Of a DNA stretch of 64,000 nt, positions 9,465 to 19,349 are shown one piece after another (position 1 is the stretch's first letter; each line of letters starts with the position of its first letter). The stretch comes from Streptomyces sp. R44. Its GTDB lineage: Bacteria > Actinomycetota > Actinomycetes > Streptomycetales > Streptomycetaceae. A program made the position numbers and the translations under genes. The notes beneath the pieces were generated by a model, which worked only from the letters and a program-made list of their open reading frames with translations, ran no database searches and was not told where the DNA came from. Location: assembly GCF_041053105.1 (NCBI RefSeq), contig NZ_CP163444.1, positions 8,154,501 through 8,218,500 of the forward strand, in the 5' to 3' direction.

Positions 9465-10757
9465 ATGGCCAGCACCCTCCCGAGCCGACGTAGCTTCCTG
9501 GCGCTCTCGGGCTTGACCGCACTGTCCGTCTCCATGGCCGCGGCCTGCGGCGTCGACGACTCCGGCGGCAAGCCGTCGGCCGACGGCACGGTGTCGTTCG
9601 AGTGGTGGAACATCGCCACGACAGAACCGGGCAAGTCCCTCTTCCCGCAGATCTCCTCGGCGTTCACGTCCGCCCACCCGAAGATCACGATCAAGACGAC
9701 CTCGTTGGAGAACGAGGCGTTCAAGTCCAAGCTGACCGCCTCCACTTCCTCGGGCAAGCTCCCCGATGTCTTCCAGACCTGGGGCGGCGGTGTGCTGCAG
9801 CAGCAGGTCGACGCGGGGCTCGTCGAGGACCTCACCGACGCGTTCGCCTGGTCGTCCGACCTCATCCCGGTCTCGCTGCAGGCCTATCAGTTCGGGGGCC
9901 GGACCTACGGGGTGCCCTACGACGTCGGCATGGTCGGCTTCTGGTACAACAAGAAGCTCTTCGCCAAGGCCGGGATCACCGCTCCGCCGGCCACCTGGGC
10001 CGAGTTCCTCGAAGACGTCAGGAAGCTCAAGGCGGCGGGCATCACCCCGATCGCCCTCGCCGGCAAGGAGAAGTGGCCGGGCCACTACTACTGGGCCTAC
10101 CTCGCGATGCGCGTCGCAGGCCTCCCCGCGCTGCAGCGGGCAGCGACCACCAAGGACTTCACCGGGGCCGGCTTCGTCCAGGCCGGCACCCACCTCAAGG
10201 AGCTGGTGGACCTCCAGCCGTTCCAGACGGCCTTCCTCGGCGCCGGCTACGCCACCCCCGGCGGCCAGGCCGCGACCATGGGCAACGGCAAGGCCGCCAT
10301 GGAGCTGATGGGGCAGTGGGGACCGTCGGTGCAGAAGGACGCGGGCGCCGACCTCGGAGCGGACCTGGGCTTCTTCCCCTTCCCGACGGTCGACGGCGGT
10401 GCCGGCCGGATCACCGAGGTGTTCGGCGGTGGTGGCGGCTTCGCGCTGCGCAAGGGCGCCCCGAAGGAGGCGATGGACTTCCTGAAGTTCCTCGTCCTGG
10501 ACAACGAGTCCAAGCTGCTGGCCTCCAACGGCTACCTGCCGGTGGTCAAGGGCGCCGAGAGCCGGCTCACCGACGCCAACAAGAAGGTGGTGGCCGACAG
10601 CCTGGTCAAGGCGACGGGCTTCCAGCTCTTCCTCGACCAGGCCTACCCGCCGGCGGTCGGCCAGGAGGTCAACGACAGCGTCGCCGACCTCATCGCGGGC
10701 AAGAAGACGCCCGAGCAGGTCACCCGGTCGATCACCGAGGCTGCGAAGGGTGCCTAG
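9465..10757 (+). CDS. Extracellular sugar-binding lipoprotein (second xylan importer)
   Basis: A 430-residue CUT1 solute-binding protein. The N-terminus combines a twin-arginine-like SRRSFLALSG with a lipobox-like AAAC, suggesting export folded by Tat before lipidation. The mature part begins SFEWWNI and ends with a DQAYPPA segment, as in the first importer's binding protein. It is the first gene of an operon with two permeases, GH30, GH10 and sugar-processing genes. It likely binds xylo-oligosaccharides, perhaps branched or acidic ones given the GH30 partner; that specificity is inference. Confidence 0.9.
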   Translation: MASTLPSRRSFLALSGLTALSVSMAAACGVDDSGGKPSADGTVSFEWWNIATTEPGKSLFPQISSAFTSAHPKITIKTTSLENEAFKSKLTASTSSGKLPDVFQTWGGGVLQQQVDAGLVEDLTDAFAWSSDLIPVSLQAYQFGGRTYGVPYDVGMVGFWYNKKLFAKAGITAPPATWAEFLEDVRKLKAAGITPIALAGKEKWPGHYYWAYLAMRVAGLPALQRAATTKDFTGAGFVQAGTHLKELVDLQPFQTAFLGAGYATPGGQAATMGNGKAAMELMGQWGPSVQKDAGADLGADLGFFPFPTVDGGAGRITEVFGGGGGFALRKGAPKEAMDFLKFLVLDNESKLLASNGYLPVVKGAESRLTDANKKVVADSLVKATGFQLFLDQAYPPAVGQEVNDSVADLIAGKKTPEQVTRSITEAAKGA

Positions 10758-10761
10758 CTCC

Positions 10762-11739
10762 GTGTCCACCCTGACCGAGGAACGGACGGAGGACGTCGTG
10801 CCGGTGCGCCCGCCCGCCCCGGCCCGGTCGCTCCTGCGCGGGTGGGGAAGCTGGGCGTCGGTCGCCTGGTTCCTCGTCCCGGCTCTGGTCCTCTTCCTCG
10901 TCTTCGTCCTCGCTCCGATCGTCGTCGCCGTCTGGACCGGCTTCTTCAAGTGGGGCGGAGTCGGCCCCATGGACGACTTCGTAGGCTTCGAGAACTACGC
11001 CCGGCTGTTCGGCGATCCGGTCTTCCTCGGCGATCTGGGGCGCGGTCTGTACCTGATCGTCCTGTCGATCACGGTGCAGTTGCCGTTCGCGCTGTTCACG
11101 GCGGTCCTGCTGAACCAGAGGCTGCGCGGCCGGGCCGTGTACCGGATGCTGTTCTTCGCGCCGTACATCCTGTCCGAGGTCGTCACGGCGGTCCTCTTCA
11201 CGATGATCTTCCTGCCCGGGGACGGCATGGCCGACCACCTCGTCGGCGCCCTCGGCCTGGACGGGCTGAAGGGGACGTGGCTCGCCGACCCCTCGACCGT
11301 CATGCCGACCCTGTTCGTGGTCATGGTCTGGAAGTACTTCGGTTTCCACATGATGCTCTACCTCGCCGGACTGCAGAGCATCCCGGCCGAGATCATCGAG
11401 GCGGCCACCATCGACGGCGCCGGCGCCTGGCAGCGCTTCCGGTACGTGACGCTGCCGCTGCTCGGCCCGACGATCCGGATCAGCGTCTTCCTGTCGATCA
11501 TCGGGTCCATCCAGCTCTTCGACCTCGTCTGGGTCATGACCGCGGGCGGGCCCAACCACTCCTCCGAGACCATGGCGATCTCGATGTTCCAGTTCGGGTT
11601 CAAGCGGTACCAGGTCGGCTACGCCAGTGCGATCAGTGTGGTGATGTTCATGATCAGTCTGGTCTTCTCCCTCTTCTACCAGCGTCATGTGCTCCGCCGT
11701 GACCTGAGCGGGGCCGTCACCTCGGGAGGCGACCGATGA
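10762..11739 (+). CDS. Carbohydrate ABC transporter permease (MalF type)
   Basis: A CUT1 permease of about 325 residues. The GTG at 10762 is chosen because GAAGGG lies about 11 bases upstream; an in-frame GTG at 10750 would overlap the binding-protein gene. A charged N-terminal tail precedes the first membrane span (VAWFLVPALVLFLVFVLAPI). The EAA loop is visible around IIEAATIDGAGAWQRF. The stop overlaps the next permease as ATGA. As in the first importer, no ATPase gene is present, implying use of a shared ATPase. Confidence 0.9.
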   Translation: MSTLTEERTEDVVPVRPPAPARSLLRGWGSWASVAWFLVPALVLFLVFVLAPIVVAVWTGFFKWGGVGPMDDFVGFENYARLFGDPVFLGDLGRGLYLIVLSITVQLPFALFTAVLLNQRLRGRAVYRMLFFAPYILSEVVTAVLFTMIFLPGDGMADHLVGALGLDGLKGTWLADPSTVMPTLFVVMVWKYFGFHMMLYLAGLQSIPAEIIEAATIDGAGAWQRFRYVTLPLLGPTIRISVFLSIIGSIQLFDLVWVMTAGGPNHSSETMAISMFQFGFKRYQVGYASAISVVMFMISLVFSLFYQRHVLRRDLSGAVTSGGDR

Positions 11740-12566
11740 ACGCCCGCAGGACGGCACGCGGTCTGTCGCTGCACGCGGTGGTCTGGCTGATCGGCGCGTT
11801 CGTCGTCGTACCGCTGGTCTACGCGGTGATCTCCGGGTTCAAGAGCACCGGCGAGCTGACGTCCAACCCGTTCGGGCTGCCGGAGCACTGGAGGACCGGC
11901 AACTACACCGGCATTCTCGGCGACGGGATGTTCTGGCGGCAGATCGCCAACAGCGCGGGCATGGCCATCGGTACGACATGCTGCACCGTGGCGGCCTCCG
12001 CGATGGCGGCGTTCGTGCTGGCCCGCTACGCGTTCCGGGGCAGGGAGCTGTTCTACACGCTGTTCACGATCGGGCTGATGTTCCCGTTCGCGGTGGCCGT
12101 CCTGCCGCTGTTCCTGCTGCTGCGCACCTTCGACCTGCTCGACAACCCGCTCGGAGTGATCCTCCCGCAGGCAGCCTTCGGGCTCCCCATGACGATCATC
12201 ATCCTGCGCGGTTTCTTCCGGACCATCCCGGCGGAGGTCGAGGAAGCGGCCGTCGTGGACGGCTGCGGCAAGCTCCGCTTCTTCTGGAAGATCCTGCTCC
12301 CCATGGCGCGTCCGGCGCTCGGCACGGTCTCGGTGCTCGCGATCGTCGCGAGCTGGAACAACTTCTTCCTGCCGCTGCTGGTGTTCAACGACCCGACATG
12401 GCAGACGATCCCGGTCGGCGTCCAGCAGTTCCAGGGCCAGTATTCGACCGACTACGCGCGCGTCCTCGCCTACATCGTCCTCGCCATGGTCCCTGCCCTC
12501 GCCTTCTACGCCGTCGCCGAACGGCAGTTGATCGGCGGCCTGACCGCCGGCGCCACCAAGGGCTGA
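11736..12566 (+). CDS. Carbohydrate ABC transporter permease (MalG type)
   Basis: A 276-residue CUT1 permease, partner of the preceding gene, with six predicted membrane spans. The EAA loop reads EVEEAAVVDGCGKLRFFWKI. The ATG overlaps the previous stop. A 36-base gap with GAGGAG separates it from the GH30 gene, so transcription probably continues. It completes the second oligosaccharide importer of this locus. Confidence 0.9.
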   Translation: MNARRTARGLSLHAVVWLIGAFVVVPLVYAVISGFKSTGELTSNPFGLPEHWRTGNYTGILGDGMFWRQIANSAGMAIGTTCCTVAASAMAAFVLARYAFRGRELFYTLFTIGLMFPFAVAVLPLFLLLRTFDLLDNPLGVILPQAAFGLPMTIIILRGFFRTIPAEVEEAAVVDGCGKLRFFWKILLPMARPALGTVSVLAIVASWNNFFLPLLVFNDPTWQTIPVGVQQFQGQYSTDYARVLAYIVLAMVPALAFYAVAERQLIGGLTAGATKG

Positions 12567-12602
12567 CCCGTTCCGTGTGACCTCCACCCCCGAGGAGACG
12601 TT

Positions 12603-13979
12603 GTGAAACGCCTGACCGCACTGGCAGCAGCACTGATGTTCGCGTTGTCATCCCAGGCCGCGGCCGCCCCCGCGCGCTCCGGCATCGACTTCCGCGCCGA
12701 ACTCCAGCCCATCGACGGATTCGGCTTCTCGATGGCCTTCCAGCGGGCCGACCTGCTGCACGGCGCGCGCGGACTCAGCCCGGCCAAGCAGCGCGAGGTG
12801 CTCGACCTGCTGCTCAGCAAGGACAAAGGCGCGGGCCTGTCGATCCTGCGCCTGGGCATCGGATCGTCGACCGACAGGGTCTACGACCACATGCCGACGA
12901 TCCTGCCGGCCGATCCCGGCGGGCCGGACGCCGCGCCGACATACGTCTGGGACGGCTGGGACGGCGGCCAGGTATGGCTCGCCAAGGAGGCCAAGGCCTA
13001 CGGGGTGAAACGATTCTTCGCCGATGCCTGGAGTGCCCCGGCCTTCATGAAGACCAACGGCAGCGAGAACGACGGCGGCGAGCTGCTGCCCGAATGGCGC
13101 CAGGCCTACGCGAACTACCTCGTCCAGTACGCGAAGTTCTACCAGCGGGAGGGCATCGGGATCACCGACCTGGGATTCACCAACGAACCCGACTGGACGG
13201 CGACCTACGCCTCGATGCGGTTCACCCCGCAGCAGGCCGTCGAGTTCCTCAAGGTGCTCGGGCCGACCCTTCGCGTGTCCGGACTGAAGACCGAGCCGGT
13301 CTGCTGCGACGCCGCCGGCTGGGACCGGCAGGCCGCCTACACCGAGGCCATCGAGGCGGACCCGGAGGCCGACAGGCTCGTACGGACCGTCACCGGCCAT
13401 CGCTACAGCGGTCCGACCGACGTCCCGCAGCCGACGGACCAGCACGTCTGGATGTCGGAATGGTCGCCGGACGGCTCCACCTGGAACGAGAACTGGGACG
13501 ACGGCAGTGGCTACGACGGCCTCACCGTCGCCGCCGACATCCAGAACACCCTGACCGTCGGCAACGCCAACGCCTACGTCTACTGGACCGGCGCGTCCCT
13601 CGGCGCGACCCGCGGTCTCATCCAGCTCGCCAACCCCGGTGACGGCTACCGGGTGTCCAAACGGTACTGGGCACTGGCCGCGTTCAGCCGGTTCATCCGC
13701 CCCGGCGCCGTCCGCGTCCCCGTCACGAACACCGACCCGGCCCTGAAGATCACGGCCTTCCGCAACGCCGACGGCAGCCGCGTGATCGAGATCCTCAACA
13801 CCTCGACCACCCAAAGCACCGCCGAGTTCTCCCTTCGCGGCGGTCACGACCGGCACCCCGACGGCTTCGTCACCGACGAGACCCGCTCGATCACCCCGTC
13901 CGACATCGTCTCCACGCACGGCACGACCCTCACAGCGAAGCTCGCCCCGCGCGCGCTCACCACCGTCGTCCTCGACTGA
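12603..13979 (+). CDS. Secreted GH30 family glycosidase (glucuronoxylanase-like)
   Basis: A 458-residue secreted enzyme with a short signal peptide (cleavage near AAAAPA, residue 22). The (beta/alpha)8 domain begins at IDGFGFSMAF, the standard GH30 entry motif. The acid/base Glu is in GFTNEPDW and the nucleophile Glu in WMSEWSPDG. A side beta-domain follows from about residue 370, ending in an ALTTVVL strand. The size fits GH30. Subfamily is not certain: glucuronoxylan xylanohydrolase is favoured by the surrounding genes, but beta-1,6-galactanase and related activities share this fold. Confidence 0.85.
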   Translation: MKRLTALAAALMFALSSQAAAAPARSGIDFRAELQPIDGFGFSMAFQRADLLHGARGLSPAKQREVLDLLLSKDKGAGLSILRLGIGSSTDRVYDHMPTILPADPGGPDAAPTYVWDGWDGGQVWLAKEAKAYGVKRFFADAWSAPAFMKTNGSENDGGELLPEWRQAYANYLVQYAKFYQREGIGITDLGFTNEPDWTATYASMRFTPQQAVEFLKVLGPTLRVSGLKTEPVCCDAAGWDRQAAYTEAIEADPEADRLVRTVTGHRYSGPTDVPQPTDQHVWMSEWSPDGSTWNENWDDGSGYDGLTVAADIQNTLTVGNANAYVYWTGASLGATRGLIQLANPGDGYRVSKRYWALAAFSRFIRPGAVRVPVTNTDPALKITAFRNADGSRVIEILNTSTTQSTAEFSLRGGHDRHPDGFVTDETRSITPSDIVSTHGTTLTAKLAPRALTTVVLD

Positions 13980-14009
13980 TCCGCCCAGCACCCGAGGAGT
14001 GTGTCCGCC

Positions 14010-15050
14010 ATGCCCATGTCCCGGAATCTCGCGGCCCTGGCCGCCGCCGTCTGCCTCGCGGCCGGACTGGCCGCCGCGCCCGCAGCCGCCGAGCCCCACC
14101 CCAGGACGCTCGGCGATCTGGCCGAGCAGCACCACAAGTACTTCGGCTCCGCCACCGACAACCCCGAGTTCACCGACGCCGCCTATCTGAAGCTCCTCGG
14201 CAGCGAATTCGGGCAGACCACCCCCGGCAACGCCATGAAGTGGTACGCCACCGAGCCCCAGCGCGGCGTCTTCGACTTCACCGCCGGCGACGAGGTGGTG
14301 GCCTTCGCCAAGGCCCACCACCAGAAGGTCCGCGGCCACACCCTCGTCTGGCACAACCAGCTCCCCGCCTGGCTCACCGAGGGCACCTGGACCGCCGACG
14401 AGCTGCGCGCCGTCCTCAAGAAGCACATACAGACGGAGGTCCGGCACTACAAGGGCCAGGTGATCCACTGGGACGTCGTCAACGAGGCCTTCAACGAGGA
14501 CGGCACCTACCGCGAGACGCTCTTCTACAAGACGCTCGGCCCGGGCTACATCGCCGACGCCCTGCGCTGGGCCCACGAGGCCGACCGGCACGCCAAGCTG
14601 TACCTCAACGACTACAACGTCGACGGGATCGGCCCCAAGAGCGACGCCTACCACACCCTGATCAAGCAGCTGAAGGCCGACGGCGTCCCGGTGGAGGGCT
14701 TCGGCATCCAGGGCCATCTGGCGCTCCAGTACGGCTTCCCCGCCGACGTCCGGCAGAACCTCCAGCGCTTCGCCGACCTCGGGGTCGAGGTCGCGATCAC
14801 CGAGCTCGACATCCGGATGACCCTCCCCGCGACCCCGGAGAAGCTCGCCACCCAGGCCACCTGGTACGCCGACTACGTCAAGGCCTGCCTGGCGGTGAAG
14901 AAGTGCGTCGGCGTCACCATCTGGGACTACACGGACAAGTACTCGTGGATCCCCTCCGTCTTTCCCGGCGAGGGCGCGGCGCTGCCCTACGACGAGAACC
15001 TGCTCCCCAAGCCCGCCTATCACGCGATCAAGGAGGTGCTGGGCGGATGA
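14010..15050 (+). CDS. Secreted single-domain GH10 endo-1,4-beta-xylanase
   Basis: A 346-residue GH10 xylanase without a binding module. GAGGAG (13994-13999) is correctly spaced for the ATG at 14010 rather than the GTG at 14001. The signal peptide ends near APAAAEP. The acid/base Glu is in [12 protein letters not shown] and the nucleophile Glu in ITELDIRM; GH10 motifs RGHTLVWHNQLP and TIWDYTDKYSW are intact. It differs strongly from the CBM13 xylanase at 6309-7751 and is not a recent duplicate. It probably handles soluble or short xylan. The stop overlaps the next gene as ATGA. Confidence 0.93.
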   Translation: MPMSRNLAALAAAVCLAAGLAAAPAAAEPHPRTLGDLAEQHHKYFGSATDNPEFTDAAYLKLLGSEFGQTTPGNAMKWYATEPQRGVFDFTAGDEVVAFAKAHHQKVRGHTLVWHNQLPAWLTEGTWTADELRAVLKKHIQTEVRHYKGQVIHWDVVNEAFNEDGTYRETLFYKTLGPGYIADALRWAHEADRHAKLYLNDYNVDGIGPKSDAYHTLIKQLKADGVPVEGFGIQGHLALQYGFPADVRQNLQRFADLGVEVAITELDIRMTLPATPEKLATQATWYADYVKACLAVKKCVGVTIWDYTDKYSWIPSVFPGEGAALPYDENLLPKPAYHAIKEVLGG

Positions 15051-16093
15051 TCAGGACGGCGATCGTCGGAACGGGCGGGATCGCGGGCGTGTGCCACGTC
15101 CCCGCCCTCCGGGCGCAGGCGCACCGGGCCGTGATCGTGGCAGCCGTCGACGTGGACGCCGCGCGCGCCGAGGCGTTCGCGGCCGAACACGGCATTCCCG
15201 CGGTCTACACCGACCTGCGCACGATGCTCCGGGAGCAGAGGCCTGACCTCGTGCACCTGTGCACGCCGCCGTTCCTGCACGCCGAACAGGCCGTGGCCTG
15301 CCTGGAGTCGGGGGCCTGGGTGTGGTGCGAGAAGCCGGTGGCACTGTCGATGGCCGAACTCGACCGGATCCACGCCGCCGAGGGGCCCGCCGCCGCGGGC
15401 GCGGTGTTCCAGCACAGGTACGGCTCGGGGGCCCGCTACCTGCGCGACCGGATCGCGGCCGGAGCGCTGGGCCGTCCGCTGGTCGCGCAGTGCGTCACGG
15501 CCTGGTACCGCGACGACGCGTACTACGAGGTGCCCTGGCGCGGTACGTGGGAGAGCGAGGGCGGTGGCCCGACGCTGGGCCACGGCATCCACCAGATGGA
15601 CCTGATGCTCGCGGTGCTCGGCGCATGGGCCGAGGTCCGCGCGATGGCCGGCCGGCTCGAGCGTGATGTCCAGACGGAGGACGTGTCCACGGCACTGGTC
15701 CGGTTCGAGAACGGAGCCATCGCGACGATCGTCAACAGCGTCCTTTCGCCACGCGAGGAGAGCTACCTGCGATTCGACCTCACCGACGCCACGGTCGAGC
15801 TGCGGCATCTGTACGGCTACTCCAACGCGGACTGGACGTTCACCACCCGGTCGGCCGATGTGAAGTGGGAGCCGCCGCACGACCTGCCCAGCTCGCACAC
15901 CGCCCAGCTCGCGGAGTTCCTGGACGGCTACGAGGCGGGGATCCGGCCCGACCTCGGCAGATCCACGATGGAGCTGGTCACCGCCCTGTACAAGGCAGCG
16001 ATCACGGGCCTGCCGGTCCGGCGCGGGGAGATCGAGCCGGCCGACCCGTTCTACGGCTCGCTCAACGGAGGGCGCCCGGAGGTGTTCCGATGA
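15047..16093 (+). CDS. Gfo/Idh/MocA family sugar oxidoreductase
   Basis: A 348-residue NAD(P)-dependent oxidoreductase. The Rossmann fold opens the protein (AIVGTGGIAGVCHVPAL) and the family signature CEKPVALSMAELD appears near residue 95-107. The C-terminal domain has the usual GHGIHQMDLML helix with the catalytic His region. It is translationally coupled to the GH10 gene before it and the DUF6807 gene after it. It probably oxidises or epimerises a sugar from hemicellulose inside the cell. The exact sugar is unknown. Confidence 0.88.
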   Translation: MIRTAIVGTGGIAGVCHVPALRAQAHRAVIVAAVDVDAARAEAFAAEHGIPAVYTDLRTMLREQRPDLVHLCTPPFLHAEQAVACLESGAWVWCEKPVALSMAELDRIHAAEGPAAAGAVFQHRYGSGARYLRDRIAAGALGRPLVAQCVTAWYRDDAYYEVPWRGTWESEGGGPTLGHGIHQMDLMLAVLGAWAEVRAMAGRLERDVQTEDVSTALVRFENGAIATIVNSVLSPREESYLRFDLTDATVELRHLYGYSNADWTFTTRSADVKWEPPHDLPSSHTAQLAEFLDGYEAGIRPDLGRSTMELVTALYKAAITGLPVRRGEIEPADPFYGSLNGGRPEVFR

Positions 16094-16950
16094 CGTTCGA
16101 ACTTCTCGAGAACGAGGACTCGCTGAGCGTCCGAGCCCGCGGCGTCGACCTCTTCCGGTATGTGCACCGGCCCGTCATGGACCCCTTCGAGGCGCCGAAG
16201 CCCTACCTGCATCCGGTGCGCACGCTCGCCGGCGACGTGGTCACCGGGTACCGGCCGCACGACCACCGCTGGCACAAGGGCGTCCAGATCACGGCGTCGT
16301 GGGTGTCGGGGCAGAACTTCTGGGGCGGCGGCACCTACCTGCGCGGCCGGGGCTACGTCGACCTGCCGAACCTCGGCACGATGCGCAGCCTCGCGTTGTC
16401 CGCCGAGACGGGCCACGGCCGCGCCGTGATCACCGAGCACCTGGCCTGGCACACGAGGGCGGGGGAGCACTGGATCGACGAGCGCCGCACGCTGACCGCA
16501 CGCGACGTCGAGGCCGACTCCTGGACCCTGGAGGTCACCACCGCGCTGACCAACGTCCTCGACACCGAGCTGCTGTTCGGCAGCCCCGGCACCCAGGGCA
16601 GAGAACTCGCCGGGTACTCCGGCCTGTTCTGGCGCGGCCCGCGCGACTTCACCGGCGGCACCGTGATCGGCCCCGCGATGGGCGAGAAGGGCGACTGGCT
16701 GGCTTTCATCGGCGCGCACGACGAGGTCGACCGCTCGTCCACGCTCCTGTTCCTGGACGATCCGGACGCCCCCTGTCACTGGTTCGTCCGCAGTGAGCCG
16801 ATCCCCGCCGTCAACCCGTCCCTGGCGTTCGACGAGGAACTGCCGCTGGCCCCGGGCGACACCCTGTCGCGCCGCTACCGGATCGTCGTCGCCGACGGCG
16901 CATGGAGCTTCGGGCGCCTGTCCCGTCATGTCGCGGAACACCCGTGGTGA
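16090..16950 (+). CDS. DUF6807 (PmoA-like) family protein
   Basis: A 286-residue protein with no signal peptide or membrane span. Recognisable segments are [22 protein letters not shown], split around residue 30, and the His-rich [13 protein letters not shown], which are characteristic of this uncharacterised family often placed beside Gfo/Idh/MocA oxidoreductases. The fold is probably a beta-sandwich resembling aldose epimerases. Conserved His residues could bind sugar or metal. It overlaps both neighbours and belongs to the same operon. Function is not established. Confidence 0.75.
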   Translation: MTFELLENEDSLSVRARGVDLFRYVHRPVMDPFEAPKPYLHPVRTLAGDVVTGYRPHDHRWHKGVQITASWVSGQNFWGGGTYLRGRGYVDLPNLGTMRSLALSAETGHGRAVITEHLAWHTRAGEHWIDERRTLTARDVEADSWTLEVTTALTNVLDTELLFGSPGTQGRELAGYSGLFWRGPRDFTGGTVIGPAMGEKGDWLAFIGAHDEVDRSSTLLFLDDPDAPCHWFVRSEPIPAVNPSLAFDEELPLAPGDTLSRRYRIVVADGAWSFGRLSRHVAEHPW

Positions 16951-17693
16951 CCCAGCTCCCCGGCGGCGTGGGGATCTCCGGACTGACCGTGTACGACTGG
17001 GAGGCCGCGGACGGGCTGTGCGGCGGGACGCCCCACATGCACCTCGTCTGCTCCGAGGCGTACATCGTCATCGGCGGCGCCGGCAGCGTCCAGACCCTCA
17101 CCACGTCCGGCTTCGCCGACACCCCGTTGCACCCCGGCGACGTCGTCTGGTTCACCCCCGGCACGATCCACCGTCTCGTCAACGCGGGCGGCCTGCGCCT
17201 CGTGGTGCTCATGCAGAACGGCGGACTCCCCGAGGCCGGCGACGCCGTCTTCACCTTCCCCGCTCCCGTGCTGGCCGATCCGCACGCCTACCAAGCGGCG
17301 GCCGCCCTGACCGGCGACCCTTCCACGGCAGCGCGCCGCCGCCGCGACCTGGCACTCGAGGGTTTCCTGGCCCTGCGTCGCGAAGGCGGGCTGCGGGAGT
17401 TCCACACCGCGGCCCACCGCCTGAAAAGCGAACTCCTGGACGCCTGGTGGATCCGCTGGCGCGACGGGCCCCTGGCCGCGGCCGTCACGACCGGCCGTCA
17501 ACTGGAACGGCTGAAGGCCGGAGACCTCTCGCACCTGGACGACGGCGAAGTGTCACGACGGGCACGCCCGGAGCACCTGCTCTTCGGCATGTGCGGCCGC
17601 TTGCAGACCTATTCCGTTCCCGACCCCCCGACGCGGCCGCTCGGCGGTCCCTCGGGGTCACCTCACCCCCACCTCCCGAAGGAGCTCCTCTGA
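16947..17693 (+). CDS. Cupin domain protein
   Basis: About 248 residues. The GTG at 16947 gives a GTGA overlap with the previous gene; a GTG three bases earlier is equally possible. The N-terminal half is a single cupin barrel: [17 protein letters not shown] carries the first metal-binding motif (H-x-H and Glu) and [17 protein letters not shown] the second. The C-terminal half is helical and unassigned. The gene always moves here with the Gfo/Idh/MocA and DUF6807 genes, so a sugar isomerase, epimerase or sensing role in the same pathway is the simplest inference. Confidence 0.75.
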   Translation: MTQLPGGVGISGLTVYDWEAADGLCGGTPHMHLVCSEAYIVIGGAGSVQTLTTSGFADTPLHPGDVVWFTPGTIHRLVNAGGLRLVVLMQNGGLPEAGDAVFTFPAPVLADPHAYQAAAALTGDPSTAARRRRDLALEGFLALRREGGLREFHTAAHRLKSELLDAWWIRWRDGPLAAAVTTGRQLERLKAGDLSHLDDGEVSRRARPEHLLFGMCGRLQTYSVPDPPTRPLGGPSGSPHPHLPKELL

Positions 17694-19159
17694 TGCGGTT
17701 TCGCCCTCATCCACCGGTCCACATGAAACGCCTGCTCGTCGTCCTCTCGTCCTTGCTGCTCCTGGCCACGTTCTTCAGTGCCCAGCCCGCCGCCGCGGCG
17801 ACCGTCGACCCCACCGCCTCGTACGTGCTGGTCAACCGCAACAGCGGCAAGGCCCTGGACGTCTACAACCTGGCGACCGACGACGGGGCCCGCATCACCC
17901 AGTGGACCAGGAACGACCAGAACCAGCAGCAGTGGCAGTTCGTCGACTCCGGCGGCGGGTACTACCGCATCAAGTCCCGCCACTCCGGCAAGGTGCTGGA
18001 CGTCCTCAACGGGTCCACCGCCAACGGCGGCTCGATCGTGCAGTGGACCGACCTGAACGGCACCAACCAGCAGTGGCGGCTGGCCGACAGCCCGGACGGC
18101 TACGTGAGGCTCATCGCGCGCCACAGCAACAAGGCCCTCGAAGTACAGGGCGGTTCCACCGCCGACAACGCGAACATCGTCCAGTACGACGACTGGGGCG
18201 GCGCCAACCAGCAGTGGCAGCTCGTCAAGGTCGGTAGCGGCACCCCCGGCGCCTGCGCTCTTCCCTCGACGTACCGCTGGTCGTCGACGGGCGCGCTGGC
18301 GCAGCCCAAGCCCGGGTGGGTCTCGCTCAAGGACTTCACCGTCGTGCCCTACAACGGCCGGCAACTCGTCTACGCGACGACGCACGACACCGGCACGAGG
18401 TGGGGTTCGATGAGCTTCAGCCCGTTCACCAACTGGTCGGAGATGGCCTCGGCCGGCCAGAACACGATGTCCGGTTCCGCCGTCGCGCCCACGCTCTTCT
18501 ACTTCGCGCCGAAGAATGTCTGGGTGCTCACCTACCAGTGGGGCAGGACGGCCTTCTCCTACCGGACGTCGAGCGACCCCACCAACCCGAACGGCTGGTC
18601 GGCGGAGCAGGAGCTCTTCTCCGGGAGCATTGCCGGCTCCGGTACCGGACCCATCGACCAGACGCTCATCGGTGACGGCACGAACATGTACCTGTTCTTC
18701 GCCGGCGACAACGGCAAGATCTACCGGGCCAGTATGCCGATCGGGAACTTCCCGGGAACCTTCGGCACGAACTCGACCGTGGTCATGAGCGATTCGACCA
18801 ACAACCTGTTCGAAGCCCCGCAGGTCTACAAGCTCCAGGGCCAGGACCGCTACCTCATGATCGTCGAGGCGATCGGCTCGCAGGGCCGCTACTTCCGTTC
18901 GTTCACGGCCGGCAGCCTGAACGGCTCATGGACACCCCAGGCGGCGACCGAGGCCAATCCCTTCGCCGGCAAGGCCAACAGCGGCGCCACCTGGACCAAC
19001 GACATCAGCCACGGCGAACTGATCCGCACCGGCCCCGATCAGACGATGACCGTCGATCCCTGCCGTCTGCAGTTGCTCTACCAGGGGCGCAGCCCCGACT
19101 CGGGCGGCGACTACGGCCTCCTGCCCTATCGACCGGCTCTGCTGACACTGCAGCGCTGA
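17693..19159 (+). CDS. Secreted CBM13-GH62 alpha-L-arabinofuranosidase
   Basis: A 488-residue exported enzyme. GGAG 8 bases upstream supports the ATG at 17693; ATG 17723 is an alternative. Order: signal peptide (ending AAAATVD), ricin-type CBM13 (about residues 42-180), then a five-bladed GH62 catalytic domain from [13 protein letters not shown] to the end. GH62 landmarks include [20 protein letters not shown] (catalytic Asp region), GPIDQTLI and FEAPQVYKL. It removes arabinose side chains from arabinoxylan. The CBM13 is close in sequence to that of the esterase at 4919-6283. It ends the xylan operon, just before a strong terminator. Confidence 0.93.
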   Translation: MRFRPHPPVHMKRLLVVLSSLLLLATFFSAQPAAAATVDPTASYVLVNRNSGKALDVYNLATDDGARITQWTRNDQNQQQWQFVDSGGGYYRIKSRHSGKVLDVLNGSTANGGSIVQWTDLNGTNQQWRLADSPDGYVRLIARHSNKALEVQGGSTADNANIVQYDDWGGANQQWQLVKVGSGTPGACALPSTYRWSSTGALAQPKPGWVSLKDFTVVPYNGRQLVYATTHDTGTRWGSMSFSPFTNWSEMASAGQNTMSGSAVAPTLFYFAPKNVWVLTYQWGRTAFSYRTSSDPTNPNGWSAEQELFSGSIAGSGTGPIDQTLIGDGTNMYLFFAGDNGKIYRASMPIGNFPGTFGTNSTVVMSDSTNNLFEAPQVYKLQGQDRYLMIVEAIGSQGRYFRSFTAGSLNGSWTPQAATEANPFAGKANSGATWTNDISHGELIRTGPDQTMTVDPCRLQLLYQGRSPDSGGDYGLLPYRPALLTLQR

Positions 19160-19196
19160 CGGCACCACTCGGCACGGGCTCCGTCGTGGAGCCGGC

Positions 19197-19229
19197 GTGG
19201 CGGGCCCGGCGGCAGGCCGGGCCCGCCAC
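19197..19229 (+). terminator. Intrinsic terminator of the xylan operon
   Basis: A perfect 14-base-pair GC stem (GTGGCGGGCCCGGC with its complement) and a 5-base loop, starting 38 bases after the GH62 stop. Confidence 0.8.
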
Positions 19230-19256
19230 GGTCGCCCGAGAGCGACGCGCGGACCG

Positions 19257-19326
19257 TTGACACCCTCCTCGCGGTGTCACTACGGTCGCGCCACGATTTC
19301 GAACGTATGACGAAATTTCGAACGTA
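19257..19326 (+). promoter_or_regulatory. Promoter with duplicated operator before the epimerase gene
   Basis: TTGACA (19257-19262), an 18-base spacer and TACGGT (19281-19286). Just downstream are two identical 12-base direct repeats ATTTCGAACGTA (19296-19307 and 19315-19326), with the palindrome CGAAATTTCG (19311-19320) across the second. They share the TTTCGAA core of the LacI-type sites but differ in layout. Confidence 0.65.
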
Positions 19327-19349
19327 CTGCGTGAAGGAGTCCCATCGAC

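Noticed and set aside
12648-15023. A 791-codon open frame on the minus strand
   Set aside because: It lies opposite the GH30 and GH10 genes, whose catalytic motifs are clear; the antisense protein has no recognisable domain.
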